The notes under the pieces were generated by a model. The model worked only from the letters and a program-made list of their open reading frames with translations, had not been told where the DNA came from and ran no database searches. The position numbers were made by a program, and so were the translations under genes. From Mannheimia cairinae (GTDB taxonomy: Bacteria; Pseudomonadota; Gammaproteobacteria; Enterobacterales; Pasteurellaceae), in assembly GCF_028649535.1 (NCBI RefSeq), contig NZ_JAQSJE010000009.1, positions 1-64,000 of the forward strand: 64,000 bases of DNA, written 5' to 3'. Shown piece after piece: positions 10,994 through 20,945 of the stretch; the first letter of the stretch is position 1, and each line of letters begins with the position of its first letter.

Positions 10994-11007
10994 ACTACTA
11001 TAGTAGT
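10994..11007. promoter_or_regulatory. Palindromic operator candidate between modE-like gene and ABC operon
   Basis: ACTACTATAGTAGT is a perfect 14-bp palindrome, located 48 bases before the permease start and 92 bases before the regulator start. It is not a good match to the E. coli ModE box, so which protein uses it is open. Confidence 0.45.
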
Positions 11008-11054
11008 GCATCCCCCTAAATTAGTTAAACTATATTCATTCAAATAAAAATAAA

Positions 11055-11987
11055 ATGGACGGTATTATTCACTTCTTGAGTTCGTTTTTGACGAATATCA
11101 CTTGGATCGGAGCTTTAGAACTCGGCTTAATTTATGCCCTTGTTGCGTTAGGTGTTTTGATCTCTTATAAAATTCTTGATTTCCCCGATCTTACCGCTGA
11201 CGGCAGTTTCCCATTAGGGGGGGCGGTTTGTGTGATTTGCATTTTAAACCAAGTTGATCCTTGGCTTGCGACGTTATTCGGTGCGTTAGCCGGTGCAGTT
11301 GCAGGTATAATTACCGCAAGTTTGCATATTGGCTTTAAAATTGAAAAATTACTTGCCAGTATTTTGATGATGATCGCCCTTTATTCCATCAATTTACGCA
11401 TTATGGGAATGCCAAATATCGCCATTCTTGGCGAAACCACAATTTACGATGTAATGCCGATTGAAAGTGATCTGCAACTTGCATTAGTCAGATTAGTAAT
11501 GGCTCTTTTAGTGGTTGTCGTGGTAAAAGGCTTATTCGATTTATTCTTCGCAACTCAAATTGGCTTGGCGGTACGAGCAACTGGCACAAACAGCCGTATG
11601 GCGAAAGCCCAAGGGATTGCCATTAATAAAATGACGATTTTAGGTATGGCGATTTCCAATGCATTAATTGCCCTTGGCGGTGCTTTATATGTACAAAGTA
11701 ACGGCGGTGTGGATATTTCTATTGGTGTGGGGACTATCGTAATTGGTTTAGCCGCAGTAATTATCGGCGAGGCAATTTTCTCGGTAAAACGCATTATTTG
11801 GCTGACCTTTGCGGTGATTATCGGTTCGGTTTTATATCGTTTCTTTATCGCCTTAGCGTTAAATAACGATACATTAAACGGCATTGGTTTTGGGCCACAA
11901 GACTTAAATCTTATTACTGCACTATTGGTGGTAATTGTGCTTGCGGTGCCTCGCATTAAGCAAAAACTGCTCGGTAAAAGAGGTTAA
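11055..11987 (+). CDS. ABC transporter permease (COG4120 family)
   Basis: 310-residue polytopic membrane protein with about eight hydrophobic segments. It belongs to the COG4120 permeases that work with COG2984 lipoproteins and COG1101 ATPases in amino-acid-type uptake (the TrpXYZ-like group). Recognised by ALGVLISYKILDFPDLTADG near residue 35 and GIAINKMTILGMAISNAL near 190. It ends two bases before the ATPase gene. A substrate-binding protein gene would normally precede it and is missing here. Confidence 0.82.
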   Translation: MDGIIHFLSSFLTNITWIGALELGLIYALVALGVLISYKILDFPDLTADGSFPLGGAVCVICILNQVDPWLATLFGALAGAVAGIITASLHIGFKIEKLLASILMMIALYSINLRIMGMPNIAILGETTIYDVMPIESDLQLALVRLVMALLVVVVVKGLFDLFFATQIGLAVRATGTNSRMAKAQGIAINKMTILGMAISNALIALGGALYVQSNGGVDISIGVGTIVIGLAAVIIGEAIFSVKRIIWLTFAVIIGSVLYRFFIALALNNDTLNGIGFGPQDLNLITALLVVIVLAVPRIKQKLLGKRG

Positions 11988-11988
11988 T

Positions 11989-12786
11989 ATGATAGAAGTA
12001 CGTAACTTATTTATTACCTTCAATAAAGGCACAGCAATAGAAAACTCTGTCTTACGTGGGCTTTCTCTAAAAGTGGAACAAGGCGAATTTGTTTCAGTAA
12101 TTGGCAGTAACGGAGCAGGGAAATCGACACTACTGAATGCAATTAGTGGCGATTGCAGTGTAGATTCTGGCGAGATTATCATTCAAGGCAACAAAGTGAA
12201 TAAAACCACCACTTGGCAACGTGCAAACCAAGTAGCAAGGGTGTTTCAAGACCCAATGGCAGGTACTTGTGAAAGTTTAACTATTGAAGAAAATATGGCA
12301 TTGGCTTACCAACGTGGCAGAAAGCGTGGGCTTGGTTTTGCAATTAACCGTTTAATGCGAGAATTTTTTAAAGAGAAGCTTTCGCTTTTGGGCTTAGGGT
12401 TAGAAAACCGCTTAACTGATCAAATGGGACGTTTATCTGGTGGGCAAAGGCAAGCAGTTAGCCTGTTAATGGCATCCCTTCAACCCTCAAATATTTTATT
12501 GTTAGACGAACATACTGCAGCACTTGATCCGAAAACTACCGATTTTGTGTTGGAACTGACCAATAAAATTGTGCGAGAACAACAACTAACCACCTTGATG
12601 GTTACACACTCAATGCGTCAAGCCCTTGATTATGGCGATAGAACTGTAATGTTGCATCAAGGACAAGTCGCTTTTGATGTAGCAGGCGAAGAGCGTAAAA
12701 GAATGGACGTGCCAGATCTTTTACAACTTTTCCAACAAAATCGACACGAACAGTTAAGTGATGATGGGTTATTGTTAGGGAATTAG
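11989..12786 (+). CDS. ABC transporter ATP-binding protein (COG1101 family)
   Basis: 265 residues with Walker A GSNGAGKST (about residue 38), signature LSGGQRQ, Walker B LLLDEHTAALDP and the H-loop VTHSM. The His in DEHTAALDP is characteristic of this subfamily. The start is placed at ATG 11989, two bases after the permease stop; an upstream in-frame start would lie inside the permease gene. It energises the permease encoded before it. Confidence 0.88.
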   Translation: MIEVRNLFITFNKGTAIENSVLRGLSLKVEQGEFVSVIGSNGAGKSTLLNAISGDCSVDSGEIIIQGNKVNKTTTWQRANQVARVFQDPMAGTCESLTIEENMALAYQRGRKRGLGFAINRLMREFFKEKLSLLGLGLENRLTDQMGRLSGGQRQAVSLLMASLQPSNILLLDEHTAALDPKTTDFVLELTNKIVREQQLTTLMVTHSMRQALDYGDRTVMLHQGQVAFDVAGEERKRMDVPDLLQLFQQNRHEQLSDDGLLLGN

Positions 12787-12812
12787 TAGATATATTAAAA
12801 GTTATGCTACAT

Positions 12813-12983
12813 AGTTCCCCTCTTTAGCAAAGAGGGATTAGGGGAGATTTGAACGTTATAATGGAAATATTGGTATAGATTAAAAAGAGCTGAGTTTTAC
12901 TCTACCCATATTTCTAAATTGATTTCTTCGTAAATTTCTTTTGGCAAATCTCCCCCAGCCCCTCTTTACTAAAGAGGGGAGTA
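12813..12983. repeat. MITE-like element bounded by inverted 39-bp repeats
   Basis: The left arm 12813-12852 and right arm 12945-12983 are near-perfect inverted copies. Each holds CCCCTCTTT..AAAGAGGG followed by an AGGGGGAGATTTG-like tail, and each arm is itself a hairpin. The core of about 92 bases has no full gene, only a short minus-strand open stretch (IYEEINLEIWVE) that may be a fragment of a former gene. The element has no transposase, so it is a non-autonomous repeat or a pair of dispersed repeats. Confidence 0.65.
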
Positions 12984-12998
12984 ATATTTCAGAACGAT

Positions 12999-13151
12999 GT
13001 GGCTAAAGTTGCGATTTTAGCAATTCCTGTTATACTTTTTGGCAATGAATCAACGTTAATTAAAATAGTTAATTCCTCATTATTGATATTGAGTATTTAT
13101 AGTTTTTTAACACTCGGTCGTAAATTACGGCAACTGAAGGAGGTGTTGTGA
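12999..13151 (+). CDS. Possible small membrane protein or gene remnant (50 aa)
   Basis: A frame from GTG 12999 to TGA 13149-13151 encodes a hydrophobic segment (VAILAIPVILFG), then SLLILSIYSFLTLG and a basic tail GRKLRQLKEV. The frame stays open upstream into the inverted repeat, so this may be the C-terminal end of a gene cut by the repeat. Its stop overlaps the next small gene as TGATG. I do not recognise the family. Confidence 0.4.
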   Translation: MAKVAILAIPVILFGNESTLIKIVNSSLLILSIYSFLTLGRKLRQLKEVL

Positions 13152-13261
13152 TGGAACTAGGCTGGAACCTAACAATAGGATTGATAATTCTAAACTTATT
13201 TCTATTTGGTTGGCTTTATATGATAAATAAAATCACCAAAGAACAATTACCCAAAGAGTAA
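13151..13261 (+). CDS. Small membrane protein (36 aa)
   Basis: ATG 13151 follows a strong SD (AAGGAGG, 13138-13143) and overlaps the preceding stop by one base. The 36 residues form one transmembrane helix (LTIGLIILNLFLFGWLYMI) with a charged tail (NKITKEQLPKE). The good SD and coupling argue that it is translated. No function can be given. Confidence 0.5.
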   Translation: MELGWNLTIGLIILNLFLFGWLYMINKITKEQLPKE

Positions 13262-13277
13262 CAAATTCTAACTTTTC

Positions 13278-13323
13278 ACAAGCGGTTGTTTTTGCAAAAA
13301 AGATTGCAAATTCGACCGCTTGC
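13278..13323. repeat. Inverted uptake-signal pair / terminator
   Basis: ACAAGCGGT at 13278-13286 and its complement ACCGCTTG at 13315-13322 flank TTTTTGCAAAAAAGATTGCAAA, forming a stem-loop. This is the usual way uptake signals double as terminators in Pasteurellaceae. Confidence 0.7.
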
Positions 13324-13333
13324 TTATTTTTAA

Positions 13334-15259
13334 ATGACGAAATACGACGATAAAATTCTCCACGCTTTTAGTGATGATGGCTTATTAAGCCAGAATATTA
13401 AAGGCTTTCGCCCAAGAACCGCACAATTAGAAATGGCACAAGCGGTTGGAAAAGCGGTAAAGTTTGCAAATCCTGTTGTGGTTGAAGCTGGAACGGGGAC
13501 GGGTAAAACCTTTGCCTATTTAGTGCCGGCATTGCTTTCGGGCAAGAAAACCATTGTTTCGACAGGCTCAAAAAATCTGCAAGATCAACTTTTTAACCGA
13601 GATCTACCAACCATTCAAAAAGCTTTGAAATATAAAGGCAAAGTCGCCTTGCTAAAAGGACGAGCGAATTATCTCTGCTTGGAACGGTTAGACCAAGTGG
13701 TGGCGATGGGCGTGCTGGGCGATAAGTCGGTGCTGGCTGATCTTAAAAAAGTAAGTAAATGGCATAACTCCACTAAAACAGGCGATTTAAGCGAATGTAT
13801 CACCATTGCAGAAGATAGCCCGATTTTACCTCAATTAGTCAGTACCACAGAAAGCTGTTTAGGCTCAGATTGCCCGCATTTTAAAGATTGTTATGTGGTG
13901 CAAGCTCGCCGTAAGGCAATGGAAGCCGATGTTGTGGTGGTAAACCATCATCTATTCTGTGCCGATATGGCAGTGAAAGAAACAGGTTTTGGCGAGCTGA
14001 TCCCCGAGGCGGAATTAGTGATCTTTGATGAAGCTCATCAACTGCCGGATATCGCCAGCCAATATTTCGGGCAATCCCTTTCTTCCCGTCAATTATTCGA
14101 TATTTGCAAAGATACCAATATCGTTTATCGCACTGAATTAAAAGATGTGGCTCAACTTGATAAAGCTTCAGATCATTTAACCAAAGTGGTGCAAGATTTC
14201 CGTTTACTTATGGGCGGAGAAGGGCAAATTCGAGGCAATTTACGGGATTTGTTTCGGGATAAAAAAGTGGTCGATGGTTTAGTAAAAGTAGCGGAAAATA
14301 TCGATTTTTTAAGTGATGTCGTGAAAAAATCATTAGGTCGTTCTGAAACCTTAGATAAAATTTTTGAGCGACTGGCGGAGGTTAAAATTCAGCTTAAAAA
14401 ATTGATGGATACCACTGTTACGGGCTATTGTTATTGGTATGAAGCAAATGGGCGTTCGTTTGGTTTGCATATTACCCCTTTAACGGTGGCGGATAAATTT
14501 GGCGAGCAGTTGAAAAATCAGCAAATCGGTTGGGTGTTTACCTCAGCAACCCTTGAAGTTGGTGGGAAGTTCGATCATTTTTGCCAGCGTTTAGGTATTG
14601 AAAATGCTGAGCAATTAGTGCTACAAAGCCCCTTTGATTACCAAAATCAATCATTGCTTTGTGTGCCACGCTATTTGCCCGATACCAATAAAGCTCACAC
14701 CTTAACGGCATTAGGGCAGATGTTAATGCCTGTGATTGAAGCAAATAACGGGCGTTGTTTCCTGCTTTGTACCTCTTATTATATGATGCGTGGCTTGGCG
14801 GATTTTTTACGTGAACATAGTTCGTTAAATGTATTGTTACAAGGCGAAACGAGCAAAAGTCGCTTATTAGAAAAATTTGTGCAAGAAGAGCATTCCGTCT
14901 TGGTAGCAACCCAAAGTTTCTGGGAAGGGATTGATGTCAGAGGCGATGATTTATCGTTGGTGATTATTGATAAATTGCCTTTTACTTCGCCTGATGAACC
15001 GCTACTTAAAGCTCGAATGGAAGATTGCCGATTACAAGGTGGAGAGCCTTTTAATGATATTCAAATTCCAGAAGCGGTAATTACTTTAAAACAAGGTGTT
15101 GGGCGTTTGATTAGAGATGTAACTGACCGAGGAGTGGTTATTATCTGCGATTCCCGCTTAGTGATGCGAAATTATGGGCAGACTTTCTTAAAGAGTTTAC
15201 CGCCAGCTAAGCGAACGAGAGATCTTGATCAAGTTATTCGCTTTTTACAGGCAAAATAA
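13334..15259 (+). CDS. yoaA: ATP-dependent helicase, DinG family (YoaA type)
   Basis: 641-residue XPD-like superfamily 2 helicase. Walker A EAGTGTGKT lies at 51-59 and DEAH at 232-235. Four Fe-S cysteines are visible at C115, C175, C180 and C186, and the C-terminal motifs are EGIDVRGDDLSLVIIDKLPF and QGVGRLIRD. Length is that of YoaA (about 636) rather than DinG (about 716). Known YoaA acts in DNA damage repair with the HolC clamp-loader subunit. Confidence 0.9.
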   Translation: MTKYDDKILHAFSDDGLLSQNIKGFRPRTAQLEMAQAVGKAVKFANPVVVEAGTGTGKTFAYLVPALLSGKKTIVSTGSKNLQDQLFNRDLPTIQKALKYKGKVALLKGRANYLCLERLDQVVAMGVLGDKSVLADLKKVSKWHNSTKTGDLSECITIAEDSPILPQLVSTTESCLGSDCPHFKDCYVVQARRKAMEADVVVVNHHLFCADMAVKETGFGELIPEAELVIFDEAHQLPDIASQYFGQSLSSRQLFDICKDTNIVYRTELKDVAQLDKASDHLTKVVQDFRLLMGGEGQIRGNLRDLFRDKKVVDGLVKVAENIDFLSDVVKKSLGRSETLDKIFERLAEVKIQLKKLMDTTVTGYCYWYEANGRSFGLHITPLTVADKFGEQLKNQQIGWVFTSATLEVGGKFDHFCQRLGIENAEQLVLQSPFDYQNQSLLCVPRYLPDTNKAHTLTALGQMLMPVIEANNGRCFLLCTSYYMMRGLADFLREHSSLNVLLQGETSKSRLLEKFVQEEHSVLVATQSFWEGIDVRGDDLSLVIIDKLPFTSPDEPLLKARMEDCRLQGGEPFNDIQIPEAVITLKQGVGRLIRDVTDRGVVIICDSRLVMRNYGQTFLKSLPPAKRTRDLDQVIRFLQAK

Positions 15260-15285
15260 CGAAAAAATGATTTAAAGTTAAATTT

Positions 15286-15370
15286 ACAAGCGGTATGATT
15301 TTCAGCAGATTTTGCAAGTAGAGAAATAACGAATTTCTTTGCAAAAAATTTGAGAAATTTAACCGCTTGT
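15286..15370. repeat. Inverted uptake-signal pair downstream of the helicase gene
   Basis: ACAAGCGGT at 15286-15294 and ACCGCTTGT at 15362-15370, with partly complementary TTTGCAA-rich sequence between. A likely terminator for the helicase gene, and it lies just ahead of the cidA-like start. Confidence 0.65.
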
Positions 15371-15389
15371 TTTTATTTGAGGATATTAA

Positions 15390-15755
15390 ATGTTACTTAA
15401 AGCAATTCGTATCGTCCTTTCATTGGCGTTACTATTTGGAATGCTTTATTTAGGCAAGTTGATGGCATTTTTAGTGCCGATTGGTATGCCGGATAGTATT
15501 TGGGGAATGTTACTATTATTTAGTTGTTTAGTGATTGGGGTTATTAAAGTAGAGTGGATTACACCGGGTGCTAGACCCTTAACCCGATATATGACAATCT
15601 TTTTTCTGCCAATTTGTGCAGAGTTAATCGAACATTTAGATTTATTGCGACACAACTTAGATACTTTTGTATTATCCACTATTTTAAGTACTACCGTTTC
15701 TCTTGTTGCGATAGGTTTATTTGCACAATGGTTGTTTCACCGTAATAGAGGTTAA
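15390..15755 (+). CDS. CidA/LrgA family holin-like protein
   Basis: 121 residues with four hydrophobic helices. It matches the CidA/LrgA family, holin-like proteins implicated in murein hydrolase export control or small-metabolite transport, with the conserved GMPDSIWGMLLLF and TIFFLPICAELIEH segments. It ends two bases before the lrgB-like gene, so the two form a unit. Confidence 0.88.
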   Translation: MLLKAIRIVLSLALLFGMLYLGKLMAFLVPIGMPDSIWGMLLLFSCLVIGVIKVEWITPGARPLTRYMTIFFLPICAELIEHLDLLRHNLDTFVLSTILSTTVSLVAIGLFAQWLFHRNRG

Positions 15756-15756
15756 G

Positions 15757-16443
15757 ATGATATATATTTATTCCTTACTAACCTTAGTCGCTTTTATTAT
15801 TGGTTTAAAAGTAAGTAAAAAATTAGGTATTACGCTTTTAAATCCATTTTTAATTGCTTTAACTATTTTGATTAGCTCTTTAATTCTATTTGATATTTCC
15901 TATCAGACATATTACCAAGGCAATTTTCCACTCAATAATTTTTTAGGGGTTTCTATTGTTGCCTTAGCTCTCCCTTTTTATGAACAATTACCCAAAATTC
16001 GTAAAAAATGGAAAGAGATTGTATTAATTTTAATTTTTGGATCTGTCGTTACTTTATTAACAGGGGTTGGATTTGCTGTACTATTTGGTGCAAGCCAAGA
16101 TATTTTAGCAGCAGTGTTGCCTAAATCAGTTTCAGTACCGATAGCAATAGCAATTTCGCACGAAGTAGATGGAAATGCGGCGGTGGCAGCAGTTGGTGTA
16201 ATGATTGCTGGGCTGACTGGGTCTATATTCGGTTTATCGCTTTTACGCATACTGAAAATACGTAATCATTATGCTATTGGCTTAAGTATGGGAACAGTTT
16301 CTCACGCTTTAGGAACAGGCAGAAGTTTAGAATATAGTATGAAAGCAGGGAGTTATAGTTCTATCGCATTGGTTGCTTGTGGGGTACTTTCGTCTATTTT
16401 TGCACCTTTAATCTTTAAAGTTGTTGTCGCCTTATGTTACTAA
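15757..16443 (+). CDS. LrgB/CidB family membrane protein
   Basis: 228-residue polytopic membrane protein of the LrgB family, partner of CidA/LrgA. Conserved segments are ALALPFYEQLPKIRKKW, LPKSVSVPIAIAIS and SHALGTGRSLEYS. The start ATG 15757 is chosen because it follows the upstream stop immediately and has AGAGG as SD. Confidence 0.88.
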   Translation: MIYIYSLLTLVAFIIGLKVSKKLGITLLNPFLIALTILISSLILFDISYQTYYQGNFPLNNFLGVSIVALALPFYEQLPKIRKKWKEIVLILIFGSVVTLLTGVGFAVLFGASQDILAAVLPKSVSVPIAIAISHEVDGNAAVAAVGVMIAGLTGSIFGLSLLRILKIRNHYAIGLSMGTVSHALGTGRSLEYSMKAGSYSSIALVACGVLSSIFAPLIFKVVVALCY

Positions 16444-16536
16444 TTTTGCTTAAATTTCAAACGCAAAGACTCTTAATTTGGTAACCTTTTGAAATCAAGG
16501 TACAATAGCCACGTTTTTTACTGAACATATAAAATT

Positions 16537-18300
16537 ATGCAAGAACAAAAAATCCAAGAAAAAGATCTTTCGACCATCAAAACCTTCAAGCGTTTATGGC
16601 CGATTATTAGTCCTTTTAAAGCAGGGCTAATTGCAGGTGCTATTGCATTAGTGATTAATGCGTTGGTAGATTCCAGCCTAATTTATTTGCTTAAGCCATT
16701 ATTAGACGAAGGCTTTGGTAATGCCAATAACGACTTCTTAAAATTAATGGCGGTGTTAGTTGTGGTCTTTATTCTTATTCGAGGAATTACCAACTATACC
16801 GCAAGCTATTGCCTTGCTTGGGTTTCTGGTAAGGTAGTGATGACCTTACGTCGCAATATTTTCCAACATTTAATGTATATGCCCGTGAGCTATTTTGATA
16901 ATAATCCAACTGGGCGTTTACTTTCTCGAGTAACTTACGATACCGAAATGGTGGCAAGCTCTTCATCTCACGCATTAGTAACCATTGTGCGAGAAGGAGC
17001 TTATTTAATTTCACTATTTGTGGTTATGATTTATACCAGTTGGCAGCTTTCAATCGTTCTATTTATCATGGCACCAATCATTGGGGTTCTTATCGGTTTT
17101 GTATCTAAATATTTCCGTAAGTTAAGCCGTAATATTCAAAGCTCAATGGGCGAATTAACGGTTACCACCGAACAGATGTTAAAAGGGCATAAAGTCGTGC
17201 TTTCCTTTGGTGGTCAAGAAGTTGAAAAAGATCGTTTTGAACGTGTAAGTAATGATATGCGTCGCAAAGGAATGAAGGTGGTTTCTGCAGATGGTATTTC
17301 TGATGGTGTGGTGCAATTAATTGCTTCTTTTGCATTATCAGCCGTGCTATATGTTGCCACATTCCCTGAGGTAATGAGTGAGAATTTAACAGCAGGTTCA
17401 TTTACCGTCGTCTTTTCTTCAATGATGGCGATGTTACGCCCGTTGAAATCCTTAACAAATGTAAATTCACAATTTCAGCGTGGAATGGCTGCGTGCCAAA
17501 CGTTATTTGAGTTTTTAGATTTAAAAACCGAAAAAGATACAGGCAATGTTACGGTTGAAAAAGCAGAAGGTAACGTTGAATTTAAAAATGTAAGTTTTAG
17601 TTATGAAGGGAAAGAGGAAAAAGCGTTAAATAATATTTCTCTTTCTATTCCAAAAGGCAAAACCGTCGCTTTAGTTGGACGTTCAGGTTCAGGCAAATCG
17701 ACAATCGCTAACTTACTCACTCGGTTTTATGATATTGATGAAGGCGAAATTTTGCTTGATGGCATTAATATCCAAGATTACCAACTTAAAAATTTACGTG
17801 AACAATGCTCAGTTGTTTCGCAGCAAGTTCATCTATTTAACGATACTATCGCCAATAATATTGCTTATGCAGCAACCGATAAATATAGCCGAGAGCAAAT
17901 TATTGAAGCTGCTAAAGCAGCACACACAATGGAATTTATCGAAAAATTAGATAATGGCTTAGATACGGTTATCGGCGAAAACGGAGCAAGTCTTTCGGGT
18001 GGCCAGCGTCAGCGTTTAGCGATTGCTCGTGCATTATTAAGAAATTCGCCAGTATTAGTGCTTGATGAAGCAACTTCAGCCTTAGATACCGAGTCTGAAC
18101 GAGCAATTCAGGCAGCTCTTGAAACTTTACAGAAAGATCGCACCGTACTTGTGATTGCTCACCGCTTATCAACTATTGAAAAAGCCGATGAGATTTTGGT
18201 GGTTGATCACGGTAATATTATTGAACGTGGTTCGCATAGCGAATTATTAGCTCAAGATGGTGCCTATAAGCAACTACACAGTTTGCAGTTTGGAGCTTAA
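16537..18300 (+). CDS. msbA: Lipid A export ATP-binding/permease protein MsbA
   Basis: Homodimeric ABC exporter flipping lipid A-core across the inner membrane. The 587-residue protein has six transmembrane helices in the first 310 residues, then one nucleotide-binding domain with Walker [10 protein letters not shown], signature LSGGQRQR and Walker [20 protein letters not shown]-type -10 lies just upstream near 16500-16505. Confidence 0.95.
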   Translation: MQEQKIQEKDLSTIKTFKRLWPIISPFKAGLIAGAIALVINALVDSSLIYLLKPLLDEGFGNANNDFLKLMAVLVVVFILIRGITNYTASYCLAWVSGKVVMTLRRNIFQHLMYMPVSYFDNNPTGRLLSRVTYDTEMVASSSSHALVTIVREGAYLISLFVVMIYTSWQLSIVLFIMAPIIGVLIGFVSKYFRKLSRNIQSSMGELTVTTEQMLKGHKVVLSFGGQEVEKDRFERVSNDMRRKGMKVVSADGISDGVVQLIASFALSAVLYVATFPEVMSENLTAGSFTVVFSSMMAMLRPLKSLTNVNSQFQRGMAACQTLFEFLDLKTEKDTGNVTVEKAEGNVEFKNVSFSYEGKEEKALNNISLSIPKGKTVALVGRSGSGKSTIANLLTRFYDIDEGEILLDGINIQDYQLKNLREQCSVVSQQVHLFNDTIANNIAYAATDKYSREQIIEAAKAAHTMEFIEKLDNGLDTVIGENGASLSGGQRQRLAIARALLRNSPVLVLDEATSALDTESERAIQAALETLQKDRTVLVIAHRLSTIEKADEILVVDHGNIIERGSHSELLAQDGAYKQLHSLQFGA

Positions 18301-18347
18301 TTATATTAGCAGGCGTATCTCATATATGCCTTTTTATTGGTTATTTT

Positions 18348-18406
18348 GCAAGCGGTTCTATTTTAGGTAAAATTTGCAAAAATATCTAAAAAAATCAACC
18401 GCTTGT
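18348..18406. repeat. Inverted uptake-signal pair after msbA
   Basis: GCAAGCGGT at 18348-18356 and ACCGCTTGT at 18398-18406 flank TTTTAGGTAAAATTTGCAAA. This probable terminator sits directly before lolB. Confidence 0.65.
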
Positions 18407-18418
18407 ACAGGTTTAATT

Positions 18419-19051
18419 ATGAAAAAATTTACGCAATTATTATCATTAAGTGCCTTGTTAGTTTTAACGGGTTGTAACTCTATACTAAACGCACCAACAG
18501 AGGTTGAAAAACCTAAAGTTGAGATCCCACATACTGATCTGCAATGGCAACAACATTTAGCAGAGTTGTCTAAAATTCAAGCGTATAAAGCGAGAGGACA
18601 ATTTGGGTATATCTCGCCAGAAGAACGTTTTTCATCACATTTTAATTGGCAATATGCCACACCAACAAGTTTTGGGTTAGAGCTTTCTTCTAATCTTTCT
18701 ACAAAATCAATGAGATTACAACGCACGCAACGTGGTTTAACGGTTTCAGATAGTGAAGGTAATTCACGTTCGGATCGAGATGTTGATGCACTTATGCAAG
18801 AGATCATCGGAGTTTCCTTCCCAATCGATCAATTTGCCTATTGGGTAAAAGGTCAGCCTGAAAAAGAGGGAAATTACATTGTAAATGAAAAACGTCAGCT
18901 CTCACAATTTAGTTACCCAATTAATGGAGTAGTTTGGAAAGCAAGCTATGTAGAATATCACGAAGATAGAGTGCCAAATCTGCCAAAATTAATTGTGCTA
19001 GAAAATGGTACCCAAACCTTAAAAATTCGTATTGAAAGATGGGATTATTAA
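18419..19051 (+). CDS. lolB: Outer-membrane lipoprotein LolB
   Basis: LolB receives lipoproteins from LolA and inserts them into the outer membrane. The 210-residue product has a lipoprotein signal peptide ending in LVLTGC near residue 19 and the LolB beta-barrel core ([38 protein letters not shown]). The start is ATG 18419. The longer frame from 18374 lacks an SD and would spoil the signal peptide. The stop overlaps ispE by one base. Confidence 0.93.
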   Translation: MKKFTQLLSLSALLVLTGCNSILNAPTEVEKPKVEIPHTDLQWQQHLAELSKIQAYKARGQFGYISPEERFSSHFNWQYATPTSFGLELSSNLSTKSMRLQRTQRGLTVSDSEGNSRSDRDVDALMQEIIGVSFPIDQFAYWVKGQPEKEGNYIVNEKRQLSQFSYPINGVVWKASYVEYHEDRVPNLPKLIVLENGTQTLKIRIERWDY

Positions 19052-19905
19052 TGGATAAGGTTACTTTACCTAGCCCCGCAAAACTGAATTTGTTTTTATA
19101 TATTACGAATAAACGGGCTGATGGTTATCACGAGTTACAAACACTATTTCAATTTTTAGATTTTGGTGATGAAATTGAAATTGAAGTGACAGATAGCCCT
19201 GAAATTGAACTAATTAATCAAGTTGAAGGTGTTGCTGTTGAAGATAACCTTATCTATAAAGCTGCAACATTACTGCAAAAAACAACCGCTTGCACGAAAG
19301 GGGCAAAAATTGCAGTCACTAAAAATTTGCCAATGGGGGGCGGGGTTGGCGGTGGATCCTCTAATGCGGCAACAGTATTAGTTGGATTAAACCATTTATG
19401 GAATACAGGGCTTTCTTTGGAAGTATTAGCCGAATTAGGTTTATCACTTGGGGCGGATGTGCCGATTTTTGTGCGAGGTACAGCCGCCTTTGCTGAAGGG
19501 GTAGGAGAAGTATTAACTCCTTGCGAACCTGCAGAAAAATGGTATGTGGTGTTAAAACCCGATGTCTCTATTTCAACTGCAGTGGTATTTAATGCTCCAA
19601 ATTTGCCGAGAAATACACCGAAGCGAAGTCTAGAAGAGTTATTAAATAACAACTGGGCAAACGATTGCGAAAAAGTTGTGAGAGAAAACTATTCAGAGGT
19701 TGAAGATCTTATCCAAGAATTGTTACAATATGCACGATTTAGGCTAACAGGCACGGGAGCTTGTATTTTTGCTGAATTTAATACCAAAGCAGAGGCCGAG
19801 AAAGTTTTTGTACATAAGCCAAAACAGCTTTTTGGCTTTATGGCGAAAGGGCAAAATATTTCGCCATTACATCAAAAGTTATATTCCAAACTTAACCATC
19901 ATTAA
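19051..19905 (+). CDS. ispE: 4-diphosphocytidyl-2-C-methyl-D-erythritol kinase
   Basis: GHMP kinase of the MEP isoprenoid pathway. The 284-residue protein has the N-terminal [12 protein letters not shown] and [18 protein letters not shown] motifs and the ATP loop [14 protein letters not shown]. It starts on the last base of the lolB stop (TAATG). The lolB-ispE-prs order is conserved in gamma-proteobacteria. An uptake signal lies near 19283. Confidence 0.96.
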   Translation: MDKVTLPSPAKLNLFLYITNKRADGYHELQTLFQFLDFGDEIEIEVTDSPEIELINQVEGVAVEDNLIYKAATLLQKTTACTKGAKIAVTKNLPMGGGVGGGSSNAATVLVGLNHLWNTGLSLEVLAELGLSLGADVPIFVRGTAAFAEGVGEVLTPCEPAEKWYVVLKPDVSISTAVVFNAPNLPRNTPKRSLEELLNNNWANDCEKVVRENYSEVEDLIQELLQYARFRLTGTGACIFAEFNTKAEAEKVFVHKPKQLFGFMAKGQNISPLHQKLYSKLNHH

Positions 19906-19920
19906 TCTAAGGATCAATCC

Positions 19921-20871
19921 ATGTCAGATATTAAACTGTTTGCGGGTAACGCAACGCCTGAACTAGCTAATCGTATTGCAAAACAACTTTATACATCATT
20001 GGGTAATGCAATAGTTGGTCGTTTTAGCGATGGTGAAATTCAAGTACAAATTAACGAAAATGTGCGTGGGGGCGACATTTTCATCGTGCAATCTACTTGT
20101 GCACCAACAAATGACAATTTAATGGAATTAATTGTAATGGTTGATGCATTACATCGTGCATCTGCTGGTCGTATTACTGCGGTAATTCCTTACTTTGGTT
20201 ATGCTCGTCAAGATCGCCGTGTTCGTTCAGCACGTGTTCCTATTACGGCAAAAGTCGTAGCGGACTTCCTTTCAAGTGTGGGTGTTGATAGAGTATTAAC
20301 TTGTGACTTGCACGCTGAGCAAATTCAAGGTTTCTTTGATGTGCCAGTAGATAACGTATTTGGTTCGCCGGTATTAATTGATGATATTTTGAAGAAATCA
20401 GATTTAGTTAATCCGATTGTCGTTTCTCCAGATATTGGTGGTGTTGTACGTGCTCGTGCGGTGGCTAAGTTATTAAATGATACTGATATGGCGATTATTG
20501 ATAAACGTCGTCCAAAAGCGAATGTTTCTCAAGTAATGCACGTGATTGGCGATGTTGCAGATCGTGATTGTATTTTAGTTGATGATATGATCGATACTGG
20601 CGGTACATTAGTAAAAGCAGCGGAAGCATTAAAAGAGCGTGGGGCTCGTCGAGTATTTGCTTATGCAACACACGCAGTATTCTCTGGCACTGCCGCACAA
20701 AATTTGGCAAACCCTGCGTTAGATGAAGTTGTGGTGACTGACACAATTCCTCTAACAAATGAAATCAAAGCATTAAATAAAGTTCGTGTATTAACTTTAT
20801 CAGGTATGCTAGCAGAAGCTATTCGCCGTATTAGCAATGAAGAATCCATTTCTGCAATGTTTGATGCATAA
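19921..20871 (+). CDS. prs: Ribose-phosphate pyrophosphokinase
   Basis: Makes PRPP from ribose 5-phosphate and ATP. The 316-residue protein has [16 protein letters not shown], the catalytic flexible-loop segment [19 protein letters not shown] and the PRPP motif [18 protein letters not shown] precedes ATG 19921. Confidence 0.97.
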   Translation: MSDIKLFAGNATPELANRIAKQLYTSLGNAIVGRFSDGEIQVQINENVRGGDIFIVQSTCAPTNDNLMELIVMVDALHRASAGRITAVIPYFGYARQDRRVRSARVPITAKVVADFLSSVGVDRVLTCDLHAEQIQGFFDVPVDNVFGSPVLIDDILKKSDLVNPIVVSPDIGGVVRARAVAKLLNDTDMAIIDKRRPKANVSQVMHVIGDVADRDCILVDDMIDTGGTLVKAAEALKERGARRVFAYATHAVFSGTAAQNLANPALDEVVVTDTIPLTNEIKALNKVRVLTLSGMLAEAIRRISNEESISAMFDA

Positions 20872-20883
20872 TCTATTTAGTTT

Positions 20884-20911
20884 AAAAGCCCGATCGAAAG
20901 ATTGGGCTTTT
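20884..20911 (+). terminator. Intrinsic terminator after prs
   Basis: AAAAGCCC.ATC loop GAT.GGGCTTTT stem followed by a short T run, 13 bases after the prs stop. Confidence 0.85.
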
Positions 20912-20945
20912 CCATTTTTAAATTACTACTGGTAAAATATCTCCT

